Positions 1-5,258 of a stretch of 5,424 bases of DNA are shown piece by piece. How positions within the stretch are numbered: position 1 is the first letter of the stretch; each line of letters opens with the position of its first letter. Source of the DNA: an uncultured Oscillospiraceae bacterium (GTDB taxonomy: Bacteria; Bacillota; Clostridia; Oscillospirales; Oscillospiraceae). Where the stretch lies: contig CAKUJA010000125.1 in NCBI GenBank assembly GCA_934661135.1, positions 1 through 5,424 on the forward strand, given 5' to 3'. The position numbers were made by a program, and so were the translations under genes. The notes under the pieces are model-generated. The model saw nothing but the letters and a program-made list of their open reading frames with translations. It ran no database searches and had not been told where the DNA came from.

Positions 1-19
1 GAGTCGTCTGCCCCTACAA
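1..19 (-). repeat. GTAGGGG palindromic repeat, copy 1 (cut by window edge)
   Basis: Read on the minus strand this is TTGTAGGGGCAGACGACTC, which matches the first 19 bases of the copy at 5357-5384 with a single A/G change. The rest of the unit lies beyond the left edge. Its GGGCAGAC arm is an exact complement of the GTCTGCCC arm of the neighbouring copy at 44-51 (minus strand), so the two copies could also pair with each other. Similar GTAGGGGCGG units are, as I recall, common between genes in gut Clostridia; no family name can be assigned from the sequence. Confidence 0.6.
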
Positions 20-43
20 GGTGCGGTGGGAGATCGGAGGAAT

Positions 44-70
44 GGGCAGACAGGGTCGTCCGCCCCTACG
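44..70 (-). repeat. GTAGGGG palindromic repeat, copy 2
   Basis: The minus strand begins CGTAGGGGCGGACGACCC and ends TGTCTGCCC. It differs from the copy at 5357-5384 at the first base, at one loop base (C for T) and at one base of the second arm (T for C, leaving a G-U pair in RNA). The unit folds as GGGCGGAC, a 6-base loop, then GTCTGCCC. It begins 51 bases from copy 1 in the same orientation and lies about 40 bases beyond the terminator of the leftward operon. No transposase or target-site duplication is visible. Confidence 0.65.
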
Positions 71-108
71 GGTACGGCGGAAGGCGATCCACCGCGGCAA
101 GCTGGGCG

Positions 109-144
109 AAAAAGCACCCGGGCGTGAGAACGTCCGGGTGCTTT
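109..144 (-). terminator. Rho-independent terminator of the guaD-queT-hydantoinase unit
   Basis: On the minus strand AAAGCACCCGG pairs perfectly with CCGGGTGCTTT (11 bp, plus strand 111-121 with 134-144), extended inward by G-U, C-G and G-C pairs around a 6-base loop. The stem runs into a tract of five T at 113-109. It starts 12 bases after the hydantoinase stop codon. The other strand follows the stem with GAAATTTTT, so it may also work weakly for rightward transcription. Confidence 0.88.
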
Positions 145-156
145 GAAATTTTTGGA

Positions 157-1530
157 TTACAGGCAATTGCAGCCGCGGGGGATGAACTGCCCGATGGTGC
201 CGGTTTTGACGTCGCCGCGGTCGACGGCGAGTTGGCCGCGCAGGTAGACCTGCTCGATGACGCCCTGCGTCCGGAAACCCTCATAGGGGGTATAGTCGAC
301 GTTGGCAATCTGGTCGGACGCGGTAACCAGGCCGGTTTTGGCCGGGTCGATGACAACGATGTCCGCGTCGCTGCCCTCGGCGAGGACGCCCTTGCGCGGG
401 TACGCACCGTAGAGCTTCGCCGGGTTTTCGGAGAGCACCTCGGCCATCTTTTCCACCGAAATGCGGCCTTTGGCCACGCCCTCGGAGTAGAGCAGGATGC
501 CGCGCGTCTCTACGCCGGGCAGACCGCCGGGGATTTTGGTAAAGTCGCCCTTGCCGGCGTCCTTCTGCTTCAGCGTGAAGCTGCAATGGTCGGTGGAGAC
601 GGTTTGAATCGTGCCATCGGCCAGCGCTGCCCAGAGCGCGGACTGGTCAGCCTGCTTGCGCAGCGGCGGCGCGCAGACGAAGCGCGCGGAAGCAGAATAG
701 TCCGGCTGGTCATAGCGGCTGTCATCCAGCAGCAGATAGTGCGGGCAGGTCTCGACATAGACCTTCTGGCCGCGTGCACGGGCGGCGGCAACCTCGGCAA
801 GCGATTCCTTCGTGCTGAGGTGGACGATCACGACCGGCACGTCCGCAACCTCGGCGATGCGCAGCAGATGCGCCACGGCTTCGGCTTCGAGCGGATTCGG
901 GCGGCAGCGCGGATGCGCCGACGGGCCGACATCGCCCGCGGCCTTGTGCTGCTCGATGAGCGCGTCGATGACGCCGGCGTTTTCGCAGTGGACGCCGGCG
1001 ATGCCGCCGTATTTTTTCAGCTCCTCGAGGGCGTAGAACAGATCTTTGTCGCCGATCATCATGGCCGGATAGGTCATATACATTTTGAACGACGAGACGC
1101 CCTGCTCAAACATCTTCGGAATTTCAGACTTGATCGTCTCGTTCCAGTCATCGATGGTCATGTGGAAGCTGTAATCGCAGCTCGAACGGCCGTCGGCCTT
1201 TTTATGCCAGAGGTCGAGACCATATTGCAGCGTCTCGCCCTTGTTCGGGCAAGCAAAGTCGACAACCATGGTTGTGCCGCCGCGCAGCGCGCTGCGCGTG
1301 CCGGTGTCGAAGTTGTCGGCGGTTGTCGTATTGCAGACGTCGAGATCGAAATGCGTGTGCGCGTCGATAAAGCCGGGAAAGAGCAGCTTTCCCTCCATTG
1401 GAACGACAGTCGCGTCTGCGTCGGTGAGAGTTTGACCGATGCGGACAATTTTTTCGTCCTCAATCAGCAGATCTGCGACCCTGGAACCGGCGGCGGAGAC
1501 AATCGTACCGCCCTTGAGCAGCAATTTCAT
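157..1530 (-). CDS. hydA: Dihydropyrimidinase / D-hydantoinase
   Basis: A 457-residue cyclic amidohydrolase, full length for dihydropyrimidinases. These cytoplasmic enzymes hydrolytically open dihydrouracil, dihydrothymine or 5-substituted hydantoins to N-carbamoyl amino acids. The binuclear metal site is complete: H58 and H60 in DAHTH, the expected carbamylated K149 in SSFKMYMTY, H181 in HCEN, H237 in VHLST and D314 in STDH; Y154 fits the catalytic tyrosine. The ATG is preceded by AAGGGAG with an 8-base spacer (1539-1545). It starts 24 bases after the QueT-family gene and is the last gene before the terminator, so it should be co-transcribed with that gene and guaD. A paralogous hydantoinase (HyuA) sits with guaD in the anaerobic purine-degradation cluster of E. 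coli, so a purine ring-opening intermediate is a possible substrate. The family is clear; the substrate is not. Allantoinase is less likely, given the HCEN and SSFKMYMTY motifs. Confidence 0.93.
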   Translation of the reverse strand: MKLLLKGGTIVSAAGSRVADLLIEDEKIVRIGQTLTDADATVVPMEGKLLFPGFIDAHTHFDLDVCNTTTADNFDTGTRSALRGGTTMVVDFACPNKGETLQYGLDLWHKKADGRSSCDYSFHMTIDDWNETIKSEIPKMFEQGVSSFKMYMTYPAMMIGDKDLFYALEELKKYGGIAGVHCENAGVIDALIEQHKAAGDVGPSAHPRCRPNPLEAEAVAHLLRIAEVADVPVVIVHLSTKESLAEVAAARARGQKVYVETCPHYLLLDDSRYDQPDYSASARFVCAPPLRKQADQSALWAALADGTIQTVSTDHCSFTLKQKDAGKGDFTKIPGGLPGVETRGILLYSEGVAKGRISVEKMAEVLSENPAKLYGAYPRKGVLAEGSDADIVVIDPAKTGLVTASDQIANVDYTPYEGFRTQGVIEQVYLRGQLAVDRGDVKTGTIGQFIPRGCNCL

Positions 1531-1554
1531 AGATTCAGCTCCCTTGTTGGAAAT

Positions 1555-2058
1555 TCAGTGCTTCGGATAGAGCAGCTTGTGGATGAAATCAGTTTTTTTC
1601 ATGGCATAGTAGAGCGGAAGGCCGAGCACATAGAGCACGGCGGCTTCACCCGCGCCAACCTCGCCGCCAAAGACGAGCAGGCCATACCAGAACTGCTCGG
1701 ACGGCATATAGAGCCACGAGAGCATCGCACCGACCATCACAGCGTTGACCAGAATGGTGGGCAGCGGCGCAAGAGCCGGCTTTTTGATGCGCGTGGTGAG
1801 CAGGCAGGCCAGCAGCGTTGCGGCAGTGCCGATGACGATGTCGAGCACAGAGACCGTGGAGAACAGGTTGGCAATCAGGCAGCCGATGGTCAGGCCGACG
1901 GTCAGGCTCGGCTCAAAGAGCAGGAGCATCATCAGCGCTTCGGAGATGCGGAACTGAATATTTCCGTAGGCAAACGAAGCGGTCAGGATCGTGATGGCTG
2001 CGTAGAGACCGGCGACGATGCCGTTCAGCGCGATTTGACGGGTGTTCAGTTTTTTCAT
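1555..2058 (-). CDS. queT: QueT-family ECF transporter substrate-binding subunit
   Basis: A hydrophobic protein of 167 residues with about five or six membrane segments (roughly 12-30, 38-54, 52-70, 72-90, 100-120, 126-152). It carries the QueT hallmarks: YGNIQFRISEAL at 31-42, GLTIGCLIANL at 55-65, DIVIGTAATL at 73-82 and LPTILVNA at 99-106. QueT proteins are S components of energy-coupling-factor importers, assigned to queuosine precursors (preQ1 or queuine). They need a shared EcfA/EcfT module, which is not in this window. The start is set by GGGAGGAA nine bases before ATG at 2058; the frame stays open upstream to 2160 but has no ribosome site. It lies between guanine deaminase (102-base gap) and the hydantoinase (24-base gap). 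The nucleobase context leaves open that this member takes a different purine-like ligand. Confidence 0.85.
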   Translation of the reverse strand: MKKLNTRQIALNGIVAGLYAAITILTASFAYGNIQFRISEALMMLLLFEPSLTVGLTIGCLIANLFSTVSVLDIVIGTAATLLACLLTTRIKKPALAPLPTILVNAVMVGAMLSWLYMPSEQFWYGLLVFGGEVGAGEAAVLYVLGLPLYYAMKKTDFIHKLLYPKH

Positions 2059-2065
2059 TGAGACA

Positions 2066-2114
2066 GGTTCCTCCCAAAAGGGTATTTTTGCACCCACCAT
2101 TATAATGAGGAACC
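2066..2114 (-). promoter_or_regulatory. Inverted repeat covering the queT ribosome binding site (possible riboswitch-like leader)
   Basis: On the minus strand GGTTCCTC (2114-2107) is an exact complement of GAGGAACC (2073-2066), which contains most of the Shine-Dalgarno GGGAGGAA of the QueT-family gene. The 33-base loop holds a second hairpin, GGGTG with TACCC (2095-2080) around an A-rich hexaloop. A further GGGAA/TTCCC pairing is possible just upstream (2137-2116). In RNA this would block translation from readthrough transcripts. preQ1 riboswitches (classes I, II and III) are known in front of queT genes, class III mostly in Ruminococcaceae; I do not see the class I or II consensus and cannot verify class III. 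Confidence 0.5.
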
Positions 2115-2127
2115 GGGGAAAAAACAA
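2099..2127 (-). promoter_or_regulatory. Probable internal promoter for queT and the hydantoinase
   Basis: The minus strand carries a perfect TATAAT (2104-2099) 17 bases after TTGTTT (2127-2122, three of six matches to TTGACA). The start of transcription would fall near 2092. This lies inside the SD-covering inverted repeat: the upstream arm GGTTCCTC is in the promoter spacer and would not be transcribed from here, so transcripts from this promoter would have a free ribosome site. The -10 is strong and the -35 is weak. Confidence 0.5.
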
Positions 2128-2160
2128 GAACATTCCCGCACAATTCGTCCGGCGAAACAC

Positions 2161-3441
2161 TCAGAAGATTTGTTCGCCCGCCACAAATTTTGCCGTGATA
2201 TTGCGGTCGTCGGCCAGATAGACGGCGCGCTCCATGCGGGCGCGGACGTCTAGCTCCTGCGGATGGTCGAGCGAGGAATCGTCGAGGACAACGGCATCGC
2301 ACTCGTAGCCTTCGAGGAAGGAGCCGACCTTGCCGAAGAACGCGCCGCCGCCCATGGTGGCGAGGTAGAACGCCTGATCGAACGTCAGCGGCGCGACGGA
2401 CTGGTCGAGCAGGCGCCAGCGCAGCTTGGACGCCTGAATGGAGTGCGCCATGGCGCGCAGCAGATTTTCCTGACTGCCGCCGGCGACATCGGTCGCCAGA
2501 CCGACACGCAGGCCGTTTTTTAAAAACTGGCTGATGGGCGCGACACCGGAGGAGAGATTCATGTTCGACTCCGGCGAGTGCGCGACAAATACGCCGTTTT
2601 GCAGCATCCGCTCCTGCTCGGCTTCGCCGGAATGGACGCAGTGCGCCATGATGCAGGGGTAGCCGCCGCCAAACAGACCAAACTGGTCGTAGGCGTCGCC
2701 GTAGAATTTGCTCTTGGGACAGAGCTCGCGAATCCAGTCGATCTCGCTGTAATTCTCGGACAGGTGGCTCTGCACCGGCAGATCGTATTTCTCGCGCAGG
2801 CGCGCAAGACCATACATTAAATCATCCGTACAGGAGGGGATGAAGCGCGGCGTGAGGATTGGCTTCGTATGGCGGAAGGCGTCTTTGGTGTCGAGAAGCC
2901 AGCGCTCGGTGTCGCGCAGGGAATGGTTGGTGGACAGCTCGCGCAGATAAGGCGGACTGTTGCGGTTCATGTTGACCTTGCCGACGTAGGTGACAAGTCC
3001 CGACGCTTCCAGCTTCTCCATGAGCAGGCGCGTGGCGGGCAGATGGATGGTGGCGAAAATGGAGGCGCGCGTCGTAGTGCTGCGGCGCAGATGCTCTACA
3101 AAGCTGGTATACGCGCGGCCGGCATAGGCAAGGTCGGCGTATTTGGATTCCTCCGGGAAGGTATAGGTGTTGAGCCACTCGAGCAGCTCGAGATCCATGC
3201 CGAGGCCGCGGAAGGCAAACTGCGGCGCATGGACGTGCAGGTCGATCATGCCGGGGAGGATGAGCTTGCCGCGGTAATCGTGCAGCGGATAGCGGGAAAA
3301 CCGCTCCGGCAGGGCGGCGAACAGACCGGTCACGCGGCCGTTTTCACAGACGAGATAGTGATCGGGTGCGGTCAGCATGGTATTGGCATCGGCACTGTAA
3401 CAGAAATCGCCGCGCAGTACAAAATCTTTCAAGGCAAACAT
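2161..3441 (-). CDS. guaD: Guanine deaminase
   Basis: A 426-residue amidohydrolase that hydrolyses guanine to xanthine and ammonia, a cytoplasmic step of purine salvage or degradation. The guanine deaminase fingerprint is present throughout: PGMIDLHVHAPQF (63-75) with metal ligands H69 and H71 and Q74; GLGMDLELLEWLNTYTFPEE (79-98); TPRFIPSC (197-204), whose Arg-Phe contacts guanine in the family; SHLSEN (225-230) with metal ligand H226 and catalytic E229; AHCVH (266-270); AHSPESNMNLSSG (287-299); and ATDVAGG (316-322) with metal ligand D318. The length matches bacterial GuaD. SsnA-type aminohydrolases are related, but the LLEWL/YTFP and RFIPSC motifs favour GuaD. It is the first gene of the leftward unit, with a promoter at 3489-3518 and a leader of about 40 bases. 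The ribosome site AAAGGAG is unusually close to the ATG; a TTG three codons on (3432) is an alternative start. Confidence 0.93.
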   Translation of the reverse strand: MFALKDFVLRGDFCYSADANTMLTAPDHYLVCENGRVTGLFAALPERFSRYPLHDYRGKLILPGMIDLHVHAPQFAFRGLGMDLELLEWLNTYTFPEESKYADLAYAGRAYTSFVEHLRRSTTTRASIFATIHLPATRLLMEKLEASGLVTYVGKVNMNRNSPPYLRELSTNHSLRDTERWLLDTKDAFRHTKPILTPRFIPSCTDDLMYGLARLREKYDLPVQSHLSENYSEIDWIRELCPKSKFYGDAYDQFGLFGGGYPCIMAHCVHSGEAEQERMLQNGVFVAHSPESNMNLSSGVAPISQFLKNGLRVGLATDVAGGSQENLLRAMAHSIQASKLRWRLLDQSVAPLTFDQAFYLATMGGGAFFGKVGSFLEGYECDAVVLDDSSLDHPQELDVRARMERAVYLADDRNITAKFVAGEQIF

Positions 3442-3443
3442 GG

Positions 3444-3450
3444 CTCCTTT
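3444..3450 (-). promoter_or_regulatory. Ribosome binding site of guaD with very short spacing
   Basis: The minus strand reads AAAGGAG, then only CC, then ATG at 3441. A two-base spacer is shorter than the usual five to ten. The in-frame TTG at 3432-3430 would have an 11-base spacer. An upstream ATG (3455-3453) is out of frame and overlaps the site. Either guaD starts at TTG or its translation is damped. Confidence 0.5.
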
Positions 3451-3488
3451 GCATAAGGTTGTTGCGGAAATAGAGGTTGCTTTTGTTT

Positions 3489-3518
3489 ATCATAGCATAT
3501 TTCTCATGGGATGGACAA
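3489..3518 (-). promoter_or_regulatory. Sigma-A type promoter of the guaD operon
   Basis: The minus strand shows TTGTCC (3518-3513), an 18-base spacer, then TATGAT (3494-3489), five of six matches to the -10 consensus. The -10 is preceded by TGC, giving an extended -10 (TGnTATGAT) that can offset the weaker -35. Transcription would start near 3482, leaving about 40 bases before the guaD start. Confidence 0.6.
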
Positions 3519-3614
3519 GGAGAGTTCGCTGTCATTGTTCACGAATTCCAACCGGGTATTTTCGGACAGATTTACTAAATGGTGAAAAATGCTAAAAATT
3601 ATTTAGGTTCAAAA

Positions 3615-3637
3615 GAGCAATTTGTTCATTTATGCTC
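3615..3637. promoter_or_regulatory. Small dyad upstream of the lipoprotein promoter
   Basis: GAGCA (3615-3619) and TGCTC (3633-3637) form a 5-bp dyad with a 13-base AT-rich centre, about 20 bases before the -35 of the rightward promoter. It could be an operator. It is short enough to occur by chance in this AT-rich 335-base divergent spacer. Confidence 0.2.
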
Positions 3638-3658
3638 AAGAAAATCGCAAAAAACACG

Positions 3659-3687
3659 TTGATTTTTAGACAAATATTCTGTAAAAT
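3659..3687 (+). promoter_or_regulatory. Sigma-A type promoter of the BMP lipoprotein gene
   Basis: TTGATT (3659-3664, four of six) is followed after exactly 17 bases by TAAAAT (3682-3687, five of six). Transcription would start near 3694, giving a leader of about 83 bases. The flanking DNA (3541-3690) is markedly AT-rich compared with the genes on both sides. Confidence 0.65.
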
Positions 3688-3695
3688 AGAGACAT

Positions 3696-3770
3696 GGATT
3701 TGACGATGGCGAAAGCCGAAGAATCCCACCGGGCGGCGGTTCGCCGCCTGAAAAATTTTTAGGAGGAACC
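3696..3770 (+). promoter_or_regulatory. Structured 5' leader of the lipoprotein gene (hairpins and possible pseudoknot)
   Basis: Three elements are visible. First, GGATT (3696-3700) pairs with AATCC (3722-3726), enclosing an internal loop and GGC-GAAA-GCC (3708-3717), a GNRA-capped hairpin. Second, a GC-rich hairpin: GGCGGCG (3732-3738), loop GTT, CGCCGCC (3742-3748), extended by a G-U and a C-G pair, followed by GAAAAATTTTT. Third, the bases GGTTC at the tip of that hairpin (3738-3742) complement GAACC (3766-3770), directly after AGGAGG of the ribosome site (3761-3766). The leader could act as an attenuator or translational switch. I do not recognise a named riboswitch class; the guanine-riboswitch core is not seen. 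Confidence 0.4.
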
Positions 3771-3776
3771 AAAAGA

Positions 3777-5081
3777 ATGAAAAAGATCATCGCTTTGCTC
3801 CTTGCGCTCGTGATGGTATTTGCGCTGGTTGCCTGCTCGTCCAAGACGGCGGCGGACGACTCGACCGCAACGACCACCCCTGCTGACACGACCGAAAAAA
3901 CCGAAAACACTGACGATACCGCGGACGCCGAGACCGGCGACACCGCAGAAGAAGGCAAGTCCATCAAAGTCGGCCTTGTCCTCATCGGCGATGAGAACGA
4001 CCAGGGCTACACCTACAACTTCATGCGCGGCAAGGAAGCTGCCGACGAAAAGCTGAAGGCCGAAGGCATCAACGTGGAATGGGTCATCAAGTGGAACCTC
4101 ATTGAGGGCGACCCCGTTGCCGTTGCGAATGAAGAACTGGCCGAGGACGGCTGCGAGATCATTTTCAACAACTCTTATGGTCACGAACCCGCCATGCTGA
4201 CGGTTGCGGCCGAGTATCCGGACATTCAGTTCGTTGGTATGACGAACCAGGGCGGCTTGTATGACGATCTGGCCAACACGCACAATGCGTTTGCGAAGAT
4301 CTATGAAGGCCGCTATGTTGCGGGCGTTGTCGCCGGCATGAAGATGCAGCAGATGATCGACGACGGCGAGATCACCGCCGATCAGGCTGTCATCGGTTAC
4401 GTTGGCGCGTACTCCTTCGCGGAAGTCGTCTCCGGCTTTACCGCGTACTATCTGGGCGCACGCTCTGTCTGCCCGAGCGCAACCATGAAGGTTCAGTTCG
4501 TCGGCTCCTGGTCTGATGCGACCGCAGAGGCGGACGCGGCGAAGGCGCTGATCGACCTCGGCTGCGTGATGATCTCCCAGCATTCCGACAACACCACCCC
4601 GGCGACCGCGGCACAGGCTGGCGGCGTATACCACACCGGCTATAACAACGACATGATCGCCATCGCGCCCGACGCGTCCCTGATCGGCACCCGCATTGAC
4701 TGGACGAGCTATTTTGTCCACGCAATCGAGTGTGTTGTCAACGGCACCGAGCTGGAGCAGGACTGGTGCAACGGCATGGCGGAAGGCGAAGTTGTCATGA
4801 CTCCGCTGAACGAGGCCATTGCAGCGCCCGGCACTGCGGAAAAGATCGCGGAAGTCGAAGCCGGCTTGAAGGACGGCTCGATCCAGGTCTTTGACACCTC
4901 GACGTTCACGGTTGACGGCAAGACGGTTGACCATGCGTTTGCGGTTGACACTGACGGCGACTTCACCGCGGACAGCGAAGAAGCGGTGTTCGACGGCGCG
5001 TTCCACGAATCCTACTTCCAGTCTGCTCCGTACTTCACGCTGCAGATCGACGGCATCGAGTGGATCAACTCGGCATACTAA
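3777..5081 (+). CDS. BMP/Med-family substrate-binding lipoprotein (purine/nucleoside ABC importer)
   Basis: A 434-residue surface lipoprotein of the BMP (Med, PnrA-like) family, which binds nucleosides or purine bases for ABC importers. Residues 1-19 are a signal peptide (KK, then a hydrophobic core) ending in the lipobox LVAC with C20 as the lipidated residue. Residues 21-61 are a Ser/Thr/Asp/Glu-rich tether. The periplasmic-binding fold starts at KSIKVGLVLIG (61-71) and shows DQGYTYNFMRG (75-85), NNSYGHEP (131-138), IYEGRYVAGVVAG (175-187), YVGAY (208-212), LGARS (226-230), GSW (243-245), SQHSDN (267-272) and DWTSYF (308-313), in the order found in purine-binding BMP proteins. Near the C terminus DTDGDFTADSEE (391-402) resembles a calcium-binding loop. 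AGGAGG lies ten bases before the ATG. A terminator follows at once, so the permease and ATPase genes are elsewhere. Divergence from guaD supports a purine ligand; the exact ligand is inferred. Confidence 0.92.
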   Translation: MKKIIALLLALVMVFALVACSSKTAADDSTATTTPADTTEKTENTDDTADAETGDTAEEGKSIKVGLVLIGDENDQGYTYNFMRGKEAADEKLKAEGINVEWVIKWNLIEGDPVAVANEELAEDGCEIIFNNSYGHEPAMLTVAAEYPDIQFVGMTNQGGLYDDLANTHNAFAKIYEGRYVAGVVAGMKMQQMIDDGEITADQAVIGYVGAYSFAEVVSGFTAYYLGARSVCPSATMKVQFVGSWSDATAEADAAKALIDLGCVMISQHSDNTTPATAAQAGGVYHTGYNNDMIAIAPDASLIGTRIDWTSYFVHAIECVVNGTELEQDWCNGMAEGEVVMTPLNEAIAAPGTAEKIAEVEAGLKDGSIQVFDTSTFTVDGKTVDHAFAVDTDGDFTADSEEAVFDGAFHESYFQSAPYFTLQIDGIEWINSAY

Positions 5082-5104
5082 TTACAAATATCGTTCTTGC
5101 ATTG

Positions 5105-5135
5105 CGGAGCCGCCCGAATGGGCGGCTCTGTTTTT
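5105..5135 (+). terminator. Rho-independent terminator of the lipoprotein gene
   Basis: GAGCCGCCC (5107-5115) pairs perfectly with GGGCGGCTC (5120-5128) around the loop GAAT, with two further pairs outside (G-U, C-G), and is followed by TTTTT at 5131-5135. It begins 24 bases after the stop codon, so the lipoprotein gene is a single-gene transcription unit. Confidence 0.9.
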
Positions 5136-5160
5136 CGTTCTCCATTCAGAAAGCGTTTTT

Positions 5161-5203
5161 CGACACCGTTTCCGTTTCTCTTTCAGAAAAGGAAACAGTG
5201 TCG
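5161..5203. repeat. Long imperfect palindrome A in the gene-free right end
   Basis: CGACAC pairs with GTGTCG (outer arms), GTTTCC with GGAAAC, and TTTCT with AGAAA, separated by single mismatches (C/A and G/A) around a 5-base loop: 17 pairs in 43 bases. No T-tract follows on either strand, so it is not an ordinary terminator. GAGCCGCC at 5203-5210 repeats the arm of the terminator at 5107-5114 and could pair with its other arm, closing a larger structure around this hairpin. Confidence 0.6.
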
Positions 5204-5223
5204 AGCCGCCAAAGGAAAAGAGA

Positions 5224-5256
5224 GCGTGGGGAAACCTTCGAATGGTTCCCCCACGC
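5224..5256 (-). terminator. Long palindrome B, possible minus-strand terminator
   Basis: GCGTGGGGAAACC (5224-5236) pairs with GGTTCCCCCACGC (5244-5256) at 12 of 13 positions (one A/C mismatch) around a 7-base loop. Read on the minus strand the stem is followed by TCTCTTTTCC, a T-rich but interrupted tract, so it may end a leftward transcript arriving from beyond the right edge. On the plus strand C-rich sequence follows. It could instead be one of a set of structured repeats. Confidence 0.4.
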
Positions 5257-5258
5257 CC

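Noticed and set aside
1..70. CRISPR array
   Set aside because: There are only two units, with a palindromic core and a roughly 24-base gap, further copies are dispersed and inverted, and there are no cas genes.
124..2061. A 645-codon open frame on the plus strand across the hydantoinase and queT-like genes
   Set aside because: It starts with GTG inside the operon terminator, has no ribosome site, shows no recognisable domain, and lies opposite two genes with clear family motifs. It reflects codon bias in GC-rich genes.
2059..2160. N-terminal extension of the QueT-family protein up to 2160
   Set aside because: The frame is open, but GGGAGGAA supports the ATG at 2058, where homology begins (MKKLNTRQIALNGIVAGLYA); the upstream ATGs lack ribosome sites and the added residues do not look like the family.
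3571..3598. TTTACT and TAAAAA with a 16-base spacer as a second rightward promoter
   Set aside because: Both boxes are weak and AT-rich DNA gives such matches by chance; the pair at 3659-3687 is better and better placed.
3732..3760. A true rho-independent terminator in the lipoprotein leader
   Set aside because: The hairpin is strong, but the T-tract is only five long and is separated from the stem by GAAAAA, so I describe it as a leader structure rather than call a terminator.
3759..5006. A 415-codon open frame on the minus strand opposite the BMP lipoprotein gene
   Set aside because: The plus strand encodes a lipoprotein with signal peptide, lipobox, family motifs, SD and terminator. The antisense translation has no recognisable motif and ends inside the SD region of the true gene.
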